Part shown: piece by piece, positions 10,780-23,595 of the stretch
Position numbering within the stretch: the stretch's first letter is position 1
How the letters are laid out: each line of letters begins with the position of its first letter
Assembly: GCA_036346205.1 (NCBI GenBank)
Contig: JARFJB010002472.1
Coordinates: forward strand, 7,371,501 to 7,435,500
Length of the DNA stretch: 64,000 nucleotides
From: Vesta saturnalis
Taxonomy: Eukaryota > Arthropoda > Insecta > Coleoptera > Lampyridae
Reading direction: 5' to 3'
Position numbers and translations under genes: made by a program
The notes under the pieces: generated by a model
Databases searched by the model: none
What the model was told of the DNA's origin: nothing
The model's input: the letters and a program-made list of their open reading frames with translations, nothing else

Positions 10780-11300
10780 TTTTTTTTTTATGATTGTGGA
10801 CCTGAACAGGCTAAATAAGGCCTATCGTGCTAAAGCACTCAGGAACACTTAGGAGGATGGATAGAGGGATAATGAATTGCCAATAGATGCCTATGAACAG
10901 CTACCTTAAATTTTCTCATATCATAAGTGAGAGGAAAACAGGAACTAGGAAGATCATTCCAAAGTTTAGAAGCCGTAGAAAATGTGGATTGCGCCCGTTT
11001 GGTACGACAAGTGGAGATTTGTACTGCATACTGATGATGTGAATGAGCGAACCGAGTGTTCTCGCAAAGAATGCCTGAGATGGTATCAAAGAATGTAATT
11101 CACCAGCACAATAGCCGTTGTAATAACGATAATACAAAGAAAGAACTGACTTTTGAATACGATCAACGATATCGAGAGCGTATTGGGGACCACTAACCCA
11201 AAGGTGAGAATTATATTCCAGATGAGGCCGAATTTAGGCCTTATACAGCAGAAGGAGTTGTCGAGAGGTAAAGTACTGCTTAGATCTGTACAAAAGCCTA
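10780..11300 (-). pseudogene. LINE C-terminal fragment, mirror copy
   Basis: Inverted copy of 9300-9868. The minus-strand frame from 11137 gives MYYRYYNGYCAGELHSLIPS and then shifts. The RAIRLINDPSLT coding segment present in the left arm is deleted here (near 11140-11160). Confidence 0.85.
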
Positions 11301-12840
11301 TTTTAAAATATGGGCACTAGCTTAGAAGTAGAGGTATATTTAGCAAATAAAAAATTGAGAGCATACAACGTACCGGAATTATTACGATTTTAGTTCAGGT
11401 GCCATGGCTATAAGTTATCGAATGGAAAACGCGAAAAAATGTCAATCCGTAAATGCCATGACACAAAACGTTTTTCTAAGGCGCTATTGGTAGATATGTC
11501 TTGCGCTAGTAAGTTTTAAACCAAATTTATTTTTAGAAAAATTCTGCCGTCCAAGTTTACTGTGCAAACCGAAGCCGTTTCTTCTTTAGACAAATATTAA
11601 AACGTATGAACACTTAGTTTTCAAATTTTAATAAATAACAAACCCGTGGCGTGGAGCGACGTAGTGAAGACATACGAAGTTGATCAAAAATCGGTATCAG
11701 TTAGAACATTTTAGAAAATGAGAGTGTCTGCACCTGCAGCAATTAAGGCCGCAACAGCAACTAAACATTTTGGTAGTCCTGCAACCTCACATTACAGATT
11801 TTATACAGAACACCAATAATATTTTCGATGTATTAAATAGTAGAACCCTTCGAGTTCCAAATTCTAACGGGTTATAACTAAAGATCCGATTATATCAAAA
11901 TTAGTAGGCGTTCTAATTTTCTGTTAATATAATCTAGTAAGCGGAGAACTTTTGACATGTCAAGATAGAAAACAATTGGGCAAGAATTACGTGTCAAAAA
12001 TGGCATCTAAAGAAGTTTTGCGTTCGCGTGTTGGTCAATTTTATGAAAACAATGTTAGTCGCGGAAAAGTTACACCGTGGACCATTTTATGGCCGAGGGA
12101 ATCCAATGGCAATAATCACATAAAATAAAAAACGCTTAAGAACTGCTTTTTTCAACAATGACAACATCAGCCAGAATCGTGCAGCAAGGAAATTTAGCTG
12201 TACTCAACAGTATTCCAAAACATTAAAAACTATTTTCCCATTCTATGTGTGCAGCAATTAAGGTCGCATCAGCAACTAAACATTTCAGTAGCCCTACAAC
12301 CTTACACACAGCAGATTTTATACAGAACGTCAATAATCTTTTCAATGTATTAAATAGTAGAATTCCTCGAGATCCAAATCCTAATAGACGATAAAACAAC
12401 AGAGACCTTGGAAAATGGTTTACAATATTTTGGTACCATAGAGGTGTTTTAAGGAAGTAAGCGAGGAAATAATATTTATGGGTTCATATGGACAATGAAG
12501 TCAATTATGTTGCTATGGAATTATGTAAAGAAATAAGATACCATCTATCAACAAGATTCTTAAATCAGGATCCACTGGAAAGCTTTTTTCTGTTGTTAGG
12601 AGGTTTATAACCTACCCCCACAGTGCGCCAATTTCGGATTTCTATTCACCGTAATATTGAACATTCGCCTTCAAATGGTGTAGAAACCGGAATTGTGAAA
12701 ATGAGCCTAGCGAAGTATTAGAAGTCCATATTGAAGTGCCAGACCGCGAACTTATGGAATTATGAATAACAAACAATACCAATGAAGTGATAGTGACAAT
12801 TCTAAATTAACTTTAATAACCGCGCAGAAACCAAAATAAC

Positions 12841-13121
12841 ACCTTCATAAAAACTTGACAAAAGTGTTTTGTAAGTGTGGTTTCATATTAGTTGAGTTGA
12901 TCGGCCTATTTCCACAGTTTTTGCTTTTTGAGCGCGACGTTTCGGAAGCGGACTCTCCTTCCGTAATCAGGCTTAGTCCTGAGAAGGACTGTTTTCGCAC
13001 TTAAGTCGAATTCATATGTTATATATACTTTTTTCCCAAGCACCTGACTACTCTCAGATTCGAACTCGGTACCTTTCACTTACTAGTCTGACACCTTTAC
13101 CGCTGAGCCACTGAGTAATCC
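12841..13121 (-). repeat. tRNA-derived SINE, copy 3 (full length)
   Basis: Starts exactly at the end of the palindrome's right arm (ACCTTCATAAAAACTTG) and ends at the tRNA head CTGAGTAATCC. It is near identical to copies 1 and 2. A (TA)n tract abuts the head. Confidence 0.88.
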
Positions 13122-13133
13122 AATATATATTTT

Positions 13134-13134
13134 T

Positions 13135-13188
<54 letters not shown>

Positions 13189-13192
13189 GTAT

Positions 13193-13238
<46 letters not shown>
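13134..13238. repeat. (TA)n tract with a short TATG-type interruption
   Basis: Two TA runs separated by GTATGTATGTATGTATCC. Confidence 0.96.
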
Positions 13239-13240
<2 letters not shown>

Positions 13241-13244
13241 AAAC

Positions 13245-13775
13245 TTTTTCGTGGTTGCGCAGAAGTTTATTGCGCTTAGGCTCTTCGCGCATTATTGGTA
13301 TCCATATGGGTTTCATTTCCACACTAGCTTGGCTTATTGGATTTTCTAGTGCGATGTATGTGGCTTCTTTGAGTTTCCGACGAGTTGTGTTCTCGTCCTT
13401 TGCCACTATCTGTATGTTATCCCATTGGATGCGGTGGTCCTCGTTCCAGATATGTTCGGCGATCTTGATTTATCTGTTTCGACCTTGCGGACATTGTTCT
13501 TATGTTCCTGCGTTCTCACTTTGAGTGGTCTACTGTTCTCTCCTATATATGCTCTGCCGCATTCGCATGGTAGGTTGTATACACAATTCTTGGAATTATG
13601 CTCTTCATTGTATGGTTTGGTTTTGGTTAGTATTCCCCTGAGCGTTCTGGTCGATTTGAAGGCAGTGCGTATCTTGTATTTGCTGTCTATCCTTCGTATT
13701 TTGTCTGAAGTACGTTGTATATATGGTATTATCGCTTTATATTTAGGTTCTTTTTCGGTTAACCTAACCTAAATA
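13245..13775 (-). pseudogene. Penelope-like element, GIY-YIG endonuclease fragment
   Basis: The minus strand codes for YNLPCECGRAYIGENSRPLK followed by VRTQEHKNNVRKVETDKS, and after a frameshift near 13450 for IAEHIWNEDHRIQWDNIQIV, KDENTTRRKLKEATYIALEN and a short basic tail. CVYNLPC and RAYIGEN form the GIY-YIG core; the following R, H and E residues are in place. This is the C-terminal endonuclease of a Penelope-like retroelement, which nicks target DNA. The upstream reverse transcriptase is not present. Flanked by (TA)n on its downstream side. Confidence 0.87.
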
Positions 13776-13857
13776 TACAGCAATAATAATATAACAAAAG
13801 GCTTAAGCGCAATACATTTGTGCAAAAACCCAAATAAAAACTTCAACCAAAAATATA

Positions 13858-13914
<57 letters not shown>
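13858..13914. repeat. (TA)n microsatellite
   Basis: Pure TA run next to SINE copy 4. Confidence 0.97.
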
Positions 13915-13916
<2 letters not shown>

Positions 13917-13921
13917 TAAAA

Positions 13922-14128
13922 AATATGTCAGACTAGTAAGTGAAAGATGCCAAGTTGGAATCTGAGAGTAGTCAAGAGCTTGGGAAAAAATTAAATATAA
14001 CATGAATTCGACCCAAGTGCGTAAACAGTCCTCAGGACTAAGCCTGATGACGGAAGCACAGTCCGCTTCCGAAACGTCGCACTGAAAAAGCAAAAACTGT
14101 GGAAATAGGCCAACCAACTCAACTAACA
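13922..14128 (+). repeat. tRNA-derived SINE, copy 4 (5' truncated, diverged)
   Basis: Starts in the middle of the tRNA head (CAGACTAGTAAGTGAAAG), has a mutated B box (GTTGGAATC) and keeps TCCGCTTCCGAAACGTCGCA. It is clearly older than copies 1-3. Confidence 0.85.
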
Positions 14129-14129
14129 G

Positions 14130-16925
14130 CAGGTTATTAATAATGCGACTGTTTTAATACTGGTTGTTTGGATTTTGAACGCTTTAATTTCATGTTCAGT
14201 GTTTGCTTACCTTCATATTTTATGGGAACTGCATTTCTGCTTAATAATTTACGCTTATTTTTTATTATATCACTAGCTACAAAATGATCTTCACAAATTA
14301 ATTTATTAAGTTTTCTACATCCATAAGTGCAATGCTAATATTTCCACAATTTTTCTTCCATTCTTCTGCTCGAGCGAAATCTTTTACAGGGAATTTAAAA
14401 AAACTGATGTCCTTATTAATTCTACTGTTTCTAAAGCAATTGTTATAAACACATATATGGCAAGTGAACTCAAACTTAACACACTACTGTTCGTGTACGG
14501 GACAACTAAAGCACGGTACGTTCGACAGTTGCGTGAAGGCGGTTTGACTGTACAGTAAATTTCTTCATCTCTTTGCAAATAATCGTTGAAATTTTTTGAA
14601 AAACTAATTTTTTTGTCGCGCGGGTAAACTGAAATGGTACCGAGGTCCCTACGTTTCTTAGAAATAAGGTAACATCAAATGGATTATTGTACTCGTTTAT
14701 AACAAAATTTAATAAAAACTCGCTACCAGAATCCTTTATTGAGGATAATCAATCTCGTGGCAATAATACCATGAAATTAAGTAATAGATATGTGTAGAAA
14801 TATTTCTCATATTGGCCAGTGAACGATTTATAAGTTTTAAAACAAAATACAATAATAATAATAATAACCAGGGGAAACATAATGTCTCCGATATAAAAGA
14901 CCTGACGCATCGGTTTTTTGCGAAGTATAAATAAAAGTTCACACCCACACGCAAAACTCGTGTTTACAGATGTCACATGTGGTGGCAGCACTACACAATG
15001 TTTAGTTTGTGGACAGCGGGGATGCGGGAAACTACAGCAAGTGAGATAGCTATATGGAATGAACTTTTACGTTATCGTTGCCTCTTCCCTAATTCTTCAC
15101 TCAACGATACAACACAATTCCACTGTTTTTAAGTAGCGACAAAAGTGCTTAAAACTGCTATTACTAATTTTAACAGAATTCTAAGATAACATTCAAGAGT
15201 AGGATTTTACATACATGTCATACCTGTAGGCTTATTCCTTTACACATATTTTATGAAATATGACATTAACAATTAACGTTTCACACTTAACAATAACAGC
15301 TGGTATTGCTGTCGAAACATATATTTAAACATTTACATTATACTACGGTTTCCCATTAAAAGATATGTATGTGTTTTTATTAAGAACAAAGCCTTCATTT
15401 CGTGAAATGTATTAGTTTTTTCTTAGTTTAAATTTCTTCGTCAGTGTTAATTGTAACAAATTTCTTCTGTCTTAGGAAAAGGTACGATTTGGGGTTGAAC
15501 AACAAAAACACTTAAGATAATCGTTTATTAATCTTTGTTTCATACTCATGCTTTTTTTAATTCCCTGTAAAAAAAAACGGGTGTACATGGGAAGGGTTGT
15601 GCTAAAAAGAATATACATAAAAATAATAGTAAGAGCTGCCATTACATTTCACATGGTCATGTTCCTTTTCCAGTGTATCACCCTTTTAATTTAAAACAGT
15701 TCTTCATAGTTCTGATAGATGTGACGATAACATACAAGTAGGTATTCTTATTAGGGCTGTATTCTTTCAACAATTAATCACCTTTAATTTAATTTAAATT
15801 GTAGACAGTTAAAGCCTGATGATGACATGATTGTTAAAACATTTGAATTATAGACTGGGGAAGTTTTTGTGACTTCATTTTATCATTGCAAACAGCACCT
15901 AAATTTTCAATTTGTGTCACTTAAATCCAAGGATTTTGATCGCCCTGTATTCTGGTGCAAGTATGCACCATTACCTGAAATTTGAAGAATTGTCCTAAAA
16001 CAAAATTAATTTATTCTATCTTCTTTTACAACTTCAGAGTTTTGTTTTTTAAGGTGGTGTCCTGTACGAATGTTGTCCAATGAAGCGGTGAGTAGCTCCT
16101 AAACTACTAATTTGTAGCAATACAACCTTATATCAAAATGGTCGTAATTTTATTGTGCAACTTTAGGCCACCTAGCTACAGGATGTTTGTATTAGCACTC
16201 CTTTTTCAAGCACACTGTTTTACTTAAAACAAATTTTTTTAATTGTGCAAACATAAGTTGGTTGCAACTTTTTATTGTACATTTTTTTGTACCTATTTGA
16301 TTGTAGCTATAGAAAGTAAAAATTACTGTTTTCATATTTTAATTATTTAACAATTGATATATTGTTTTTAAAATATGTAAACTCTAAGTGTTTAATTAGC
16401 GCAGTTTTAAAACTGTTTAATTTTATGTACAAAAAGGTGCTATAAATCGTATCATTTTTCAACACGCTCGACTTTAAACCTTCATAAATATTTTATTTTC
16501 TAATGTAAATCATTAAAATTCGAGGATTAGGTAGTTCAATTCTTTCTGAACCTATTGCTAAAATTGTTTTCATTTGCTTGTAAATAGCTCAAATAGGCAA
16601 AGATAACCAATTCTCATTACATGAAGTAAACCTTTTTGTTGTCATAACAATAAGGAATTGCCTGAATAACATAAATGTAAAAATATTTTCTTAAAATATG
16701 CTCGTGATTATACGATTATGTGGTTTTGAAAACTGTTCTGTTATTGAATTAGAATGGCAAACCGCAACCGTTTTTAATCTAGGAGAAGTGGTACACATGT
16801 ACTATAGCGTGTGAGTGAAACATTTGTACACATCTTTGTATCTTCAATGTAAGTCAATATATTATTTATTAGTGACCCAAAACACATGTTATGTGAGGAC
16901 ATATAAAGGTTCGAATCCAGAGCGA
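14130..16925. other. No gene recognised
   Basis: AT-rich sequence without a recognisable protein, RNA gene or transposon end. Short frames at 14384-14991 show no known motif. Confidence 0.5.
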
Positions 16926-16926
16926 A

Positions 16927-17757
<831 letters not shown>

Positions 17758-18566
17758 TCATGGTACATCTTCCAATTCTTTTTTATTATTGCAAACATTA
17801 TTACTATTAATTTTAATATGCAACATTTCTAATAAAAGTCTTTTGTTGTTATTGTTTTCTACGTCTAAAATTATAGTTTCGTTATATTTAAAATTATGCT
17901 TCAAATTTAGAATATGTTGTGCCAAAGCAGTACTTTTTGGTTTGATTCTCACATCTGATTTATGTTTTATTATTCGATTTGTTAATGTTTGCAGTGAAAT
18001 TCCAATGTAAGAAATTGAACAATTCATACAAGGAATTTGACAAATTGTATCTATGGTTAATTCTTTCTCAATATTACTTTTTAATTTGGAAAATAAATAT
18101 ATGCCTTTATTTTGTGGTATAAAAGCTGGTTTTACATTAGATTTGAATACCAAAGGATTTTTATTTTTGTATGGATAGGGTATATAAAAAATTTTGTCAT
18201 TATTAATTGGAGTAATTTTTGAATTATTGTAAAAAGAACTGACCTGTTTTTTTATATTTAAAATTAAAGATTTAGGATAATTATTGTTTATAAATACCGA
18301 AATAATTTTTTTTTTTGTTAAGTTTGTCTAAATTTTGGGTCTGAAATATTTAAGCATTTGTATATAATATTTGCAATATTACATTTAATTTTATAAGGAT
18401 GATTTGAATGACAATTTAAATACCGCCAGCTATGTATACTTTTTTGGAACCAATGGAAATACAATGAGTTATTATTGTTTCTAATAATTTTTGTGTCTAA
18501 GAACGAAATCGTCTTATTATTTTCAATTTCAATAGTAAATTGTATATCGTAGCAGCTTCTTACCAA
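17758..18566 (-). pseudogene. Penelope-like element, RT tail plus GIY-YIG
   Basis: The minus strand first encodes the end of a Penelope-type reverse transcriptase (IQFTIEIENNKTISFLDTKI, then SIHSWRYLNCHSNHPYKIKC; 18566-18318). After a stretch with stops comes the linker and endonuclease (18153-17758): DTICQIPCMNCSISYIGISL, then LTNRIIKHKSDVRIKPKSTA and ALAQHILNLKHNF. CQIPC and SYIG mark the GIY-YIG core. The catalytic YxDD part of the RT is absent. This copy is a different lineage from the one at 13.2-13.8 kb. Confidence 0.87.
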
Positions 18567-18573
18567 AAAGAAA

Positions 18574-19750
18574 AATGCCTAAGCATATGTCCTCCGAGCT
18601 TAAACAGATTGTTCTAAAGATAAAAGCTTTCTTCGAAGCGGAAACAAAATGGCGTAAATGCAATTATTCTTAATCAAGTTACAAAGCGTACAGCGGAATG
18701 CTTGGGGATTGGTGACATAACTGTTGTAAGGGTATTAATTGAAGAAGGAAGTAGTACTGGTACAGTCAGGGACGGGACCAAGAAGTGGTAGACCGAAAGT
18801 AGATATCGATGATTATCTAAAGCGCGTTATACGACGACAAACATTCAATTTTTATATGGAAAAAAGATTTCCAACCATAGTCAAGCTGCATTAAAGATTG
18901 ACATTAAAAAAATGGGTAAAAGAAATAAATTTTACTTACGAAAAATTAAAGAACAGGCCGAGTTTTGATCAATACCGAGGGACAATTCAAGAAATAAATA
19001 GATTCAGAGGGGAACCAAGCGACCTTCTGGATCTGGATTAAGAGTGATTATATTGGATATTGGCAACGAAAACGGCTTTTTACCAGGTTGTACCAAATGT
19101 TTCATTGAAAAAAAAAGGTTCGGCTGATTATCATGACGAAATGAATAAACAGCATTATGAAGAATGGTTTCGATATGTTGGGAGTGATCCCTGATAAATT
19201 GGTGATTGTGCTAGATCAAGCACCATACTACACAATGATAGATCCAAATTTTAGAAATACAACAACCGCCTGGAGAAAACAAAATATAATTGAATGGTTG
19301 AACAAATGAAAAGTTCCGTTACCAGAACAAATCAATTCATTTAACGAAGTGACGAGGGCTTCACTTTTGGGATTATCTAGCATGTACAATTATAAAAAGC
19401 AATATTTGCTTGAAAAAGTGACCAAAGAATTACGAGGAGGCAGTTTTAACATGCTATGGCCCACTGTGAATTTAATCCAATTGAATTGTATGGGCTTATG
19501 TCAAAAAATAGAGTTGCAAAGAAAAGCACAACGTTCAAAATAAAGGACGTTTTGAAACTTTTCAAGTTAACATTAAAAGCTTAAATATTAAATGTTAAAT
19601 ATCGTTTGGAGTAATTGTGTCGATTATGGCAAGAAAGTCGAAGATATGTACAGAGAAAAGGAAAATTTAGTAGACGTCGGCATAGAACCGTTAGTTATAA
19701 ATTTAAGCGACGACAATGATATGATGATAACGATGGTTGTATATAAATGA
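18574..19750 (+). pseudogene. IS630-Tc1-mariner type transposase (DDE_3-like), decayed
   Basis: Plus-strand coding remnant. It starts MPKHMSSELKQIVLKIKAFF and breaks soon after. A clear catalytic stretch reads DKLVIVLDQAPYYTMIDPNF followed by TTAWRKQNIIEWLNK and PLPEQINSFNEVTRASLLGL (19180-19380). In the next frame EFNPIELYGLM keeps the third acidic residue (near 19470-19500). The tail has VEDMYREKENLVDVGIEPLV (19640-19700). I recognise this as an insect transposase family with a DQAPYHT-type second motif. At least four frame breaks make it non-functional. Terminal repeats were not identified. Confidence 0.8.
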
Positions 19751-19759
19751 ATTTATTAT

Positions 19760-20370
19760 ATAATTGCAAAAAAAATAGCTTTCGAAATCTAGAAATTTCA
19801 CCTTTTATATTGCAATTTTAATATTACGTTCCTATTTAAAAATTAATACAAGGTCGCGCGTTGAATTAATTCATTAGTGTTTTAATTATTATTTAATAAT
19901 TCATTCTTGGGCGAATAGTGGTGAAAAATGGTGATTTCTCGAATATATTTCGCTCTAGTACTTAACTAAATGTAACAAAAAATGTTAAATTACGTTCACA
20001 TACACAGAAATAAAGGTCAGGTGACTAAATTTTTACTTCGATAGTAGCACGTGATCTATTAGACGGTAGTAAACTTGTAAAAATCAAGTAAATACCCGTA
20101 AGTCTGCAGATTTACAAGCACTAATTGTGGCGCGTTTAGTTGTACATGATTGCTTGATTTTTGTTTATTTCGAGTGGATTACTGCTGGGAATAAAGTAAG
20201 TAGATTAAAACTACTTAAAACATTCTATAGTTACTTACTACATGTATCTATTTAAGGTTCAAGGTAATTTTTCTTAGCAACTTGACGCACGTGTTATTGA
20301 ATTAATCTTTAAAGATTGAGGTTTAAATAGTAAAATATTGAATGAAAAAGAAAATAGTTCATCTTCCTTT
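19760..20370. other. No gene recognised
   Basis: AT-rich spacer between two transposon remnants. It may hold the 5' end of the element that follows. Confidence 0.4.
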
Positions 20371-20376
20371 AACGTT

Positions 20377-22192
20377 ATGGACATGCCAGTTGAGATTATT
20401 AACGACCGTTTCCTGAACAGTTTGGATCATAAAATCGTGGATATAAGTTTAGTTGAAGAAACTCCTAGTGCTTTGCCTTCAATTCAAAACGCTTAAGATC
20501 TTTATATTGGACCAGATGAGACATCAAATGATGAAATAATGAACAAAACAACATAGTTCTTCTCCCTAATGTTTCATTAGTTTTTCCAGAAATCATAAAT
20601 TCAAGTACTGTTACGGATTTAGAAACTGGGGATGCAGTGACCAGCATTCAAAGCCTGGATAATACCTGAACTTCTTGATTGTTAGTCACAATCCAGTATC
20701 ATCAAGATTCAAGACCCTTGCCAAACATAGAAGATAATGACAGTAATTACAGTGCCAATGAAACTGAAAATGAGTCCGATTCATCGGTAGAACTGCGCGA
20801 CAAATCTTTTGGGCAAGATATTACACAGAAAAAGGAAGGAAGAGTTAAGAGAAAATGTGTTAATACAAATAAACAATGAACTAAGAAGAAAAGAAAAAGA
20901 GCACCGGGGTTATTGCAGACCACGGAATCAAAAAAAAAATTAACTTTCCATGACACAGAGAGAGGCACGCAAGATAGGATCTCCATGCTCATCAAATGTT
21001 TGTGCTAAATCAAGGAAAAGACGATGTAGGGAATTGTACAAGGAGGTTCAAAAAGAGATATTCACAAAACTTTGGGAAAACTGTTCCTGGGATCAGAGAC
21101 AAAAATTTGTATGTAACATGGTCAGTAAAAAATGCCCAAAACAACAAAAACACCAGAAAATTCAGGATCGCGACGAAATAGAATTCTTAAATACTCTTAT
21201 CAAGGCTTGAAAACAGAGCATTCCCGTTTGCAAAAAAATGTATTTATTGACTTTAGTCTTCGCGAATGGCAAGTTAATAATTGGGCAAATTCAAGTAAAC
21301 ATGGAATAACTAATGACATAAAAGAAAAAAGAAATTCAGAAGGAATTATTTCTTCAAGAGTACCAAATGTGAGTATGCAAATGTTTTTAGGTAATTTAAG
21401 TAAGTTACCTTCACACTATTGTAGAAGAGATACTAACAAAATCTTTACCAAGCGTATCGTAATAATATATTAAAAAGCAAGTATCTCAGTACAAAAATTT
21501 AGTAAAATAATCTAAAAAAAATTGGAACAGATGTAAGAATGAAAATAAAGAATCAATTGCCAAATTTCTAAAAAACTGCGGTGTCCTATTATTGTTAGTT
21601 CACATTTCAACTTGAAAATCAAGTGTTCTCAAAACTATGAAATTTGAGATAGGACCTTTTTCGTTCTAGGAATCGATAACAAATTATCTTGCTGATGGAA
21701 TGGCTGCACATACCAGAACAGCAATTGTGTCATGTTCAATGCTCTTTTACATTTATCCAAAGAGCTAAATATTACTACTGAACAAAAATTTCTTGTTAAA
21801 AGCCATATGCAGATGGAATGTGACAATTGAAAAAATACGCAACAGGAAAATCTTTCTGCATAACAGAAGATGCAAGGTCCTTTTCACAGAAACGTGAATC
21901 AAAATAATGAAACACGATTTTTTATCAATTTTAATCTCAATATGATATACCCATCTATAAGGCTGGGGAAGAAAGCGGGAGATCTAAATGTAGTAAATTT
22001 AAGGTCCATAAAGTACACATCCAAGGAATAATTTTGTGTAAGTTAAATTTTGATGAAAATTTTCTAGTGAAGAACAAATTTGCAAAACTGATAAACTGTA
22101 TAAGGAAAGGATGAAAATTAAGAAGGCAAAATTTAATAATCTCCAAGAACTTCAGGCTGTAATGCGATTCTACGATGGTTTACCGCATGAAT
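20377..22192 (+). pseudogene. Transposon-associated protein, family not named, decayed
   Basis: A chain of plus-strand frames separated by stops and shifts. An acidic N-terminal part (NYSANETENESDSSVELRDK, 20750) is followed by a basic lysine-rich patch, then KRRCRELYKEVQKEIFTKLW and KFVCNMVSKKCPK (21020-21140), then ISSRVPNVSMQMFLGNLSKL and PSHYCRRDTNKIF (21350-21450), HMQMECD (21800), PSIRLGKKAGDLNVVNLRS (21950) and a C-terminal RMKIKKAKFNNLQELQAV. This order matches a multi-copy insect protein family I associate with a DNA transposon, but I cannot name its superfamily. No catalytic residues can be assigned. Confidence 0.55.
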
Positions 22193-22609
22193 AAATTAGT
22201 TCTAAACAACTTACTTAATAGTTTTAATAGTTATTAACAGTAGGGAGATTTGTGTCGAGTAACCTAAGTAGGGCGTGTCCAACAGTGCGGAGGGATTTGG
22301 CGAAAGTTAGTGGATTATAAGGAAAACTAATAAATATTCGTGACAGTCAATCTCGTGAAGAGCACCCATAAGAGGCACAGTTCATAAAATAAGAGTGAAT
22401 ATAAAACGAATAAGTAAATAAGTTAGTGAAGAACTTTGGTAAGTAGATAACAATAAGACGAATCGCGTATAGGTGACGACGAGTCATAACTGCAGAACAA
22501 CTACTAAAAATACGTGTTGAAAGTCGAACTAAAAGAACCAGCAAAACACTACCAAAACAAAATTTGAACTATCCGGTAAATCTTATCTTTTACACAGTTA
22601 AGATAACGT

Positions 22610-23595
22610 ATGACAGATAGAAGAAATCGAGCAAATAGTATAGCACCAACAAGGGATTGTTTAAAAAGAAGACGAGAAGAAACACCGGAACAATTTGGCT
22701 AGTGGGAAAGGGAAGTATTCAAAAAAGCCAACAAATACAAAGAACACCACATAAGTAAATCACAGCAAACATACCACGAGAAAAGAAGAAGAAATAAATA
22801 AAAAGCAAGAGGAATCCAACAGAAACTTTGAGAAACTCGAAGCAGAATTCCATAAAACAAAGGCGGACTGGGGAAAAAAGAATAAGACTGGAAAAAAGTA
22901 AAGGAGACTTTTGAGAAAAGAATAAGTAAACTAGAAGAAAGATTAGAGAAACAAGAAAAGGCTAAATGCACAAATAACATTATACTTAAAGGCGTAAATA
23001 TCAACGAAAATAAATTAGAGGAAGAAGTACAAGCAAATAGTAGTTGTGGAACTAAAGGAAGCACGACCAACTGTGAAAATTATAGAACACTATGTATTTC
23101 ATCAGTTATATTCAAAATATTTACAAAGATACTAGAAAAACGATTGAGTACAGAAATGGAAGGGAAACTAAACGAAAAACAAGCGGCATTCAGACCAGGA
23201 ACGCAAACAAGACCACATCTACACAATAAGAACGATTACCGAGAAGAACTTAGAAAAGGGAAAAGAGTTGCAACTGGCGTTCCTAGATATCAAGGGTGCA
23301 TATATGCTGACGATGTAATACTAATAGCAAAAAAACTACCACTAAATTGTAGTAAAAGTAAAATTATGAAAATAAGTAAAAATCGGACACCAATGAAAGA
23401 TATTAAAATAGGAAATGAAGTTCTAGAAGAGGTGGAAAAATATTCTTATTAAGGGACAAAAGACGGAAAGATAGAACAAGAGATATCAAACAGAATAAAT
23501 AAAGCTAACCAAGTGTAGGTACTATGCAATCAATAACACGTTTACAGGAAAAATGAGATTAGCAAGAACACAAAAAGTCATGTATACTGTTACGG
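22610..23595 (+). pseudogene. LINE (APE/RT type) remnant, 5' piece
   Basis: Plus-strand non-LTR retrotransposon. A charged linker (22620-22980) leads to CENYRTLCISSVIFKIFTKI, then LEKRLSTEMEGKLNEKQAAF and RPGTQTRPHLHN, which is the fingers region of a LINE reverse transcriptase. After LAFLDIKGAY (palm motif A) about 100 residues are missing, and the sequence jumps to YADDVILIAKKLP (motif C) and KSKIMKISKNRTPMKDIKIG. Coding breaks off at MYTVTV near 23595, where an insertion begins. The C-terminal part continues at 24690. Confidence 0.82.

Larger units (their letters stand above)
10323..12840 (-). repeat. Right arm of the 5-kb palindrome
   Basis: Reverse complement of 7737-10264 with small differences. 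It ends CCAAAATAAC at 12840 and is joined directly to another SINE copy, so the outer flanks of the two arms differ. Confidence 0.93.

Noticed and set aside
7737..12840. Palindrome as a pure long-read artefact
   Set aside because: The arms differ by a replaced 50-60-bp segment and the outer junctions are not simple turn-backs. An artefact is still not fully excluded and is listed as a test in the findings.
13425..13772. 115-codon plus-strand open frame
   Set aside because: Antisense of the Penelope-like GIY-YIG fragment, which has clear motifs on the minus strand.
22699..23070. 123-codon minus-strand open frame
   Set aside because: Antisense of the A-rich LINE linker at 22610-23070; composition explains the lack of stops.
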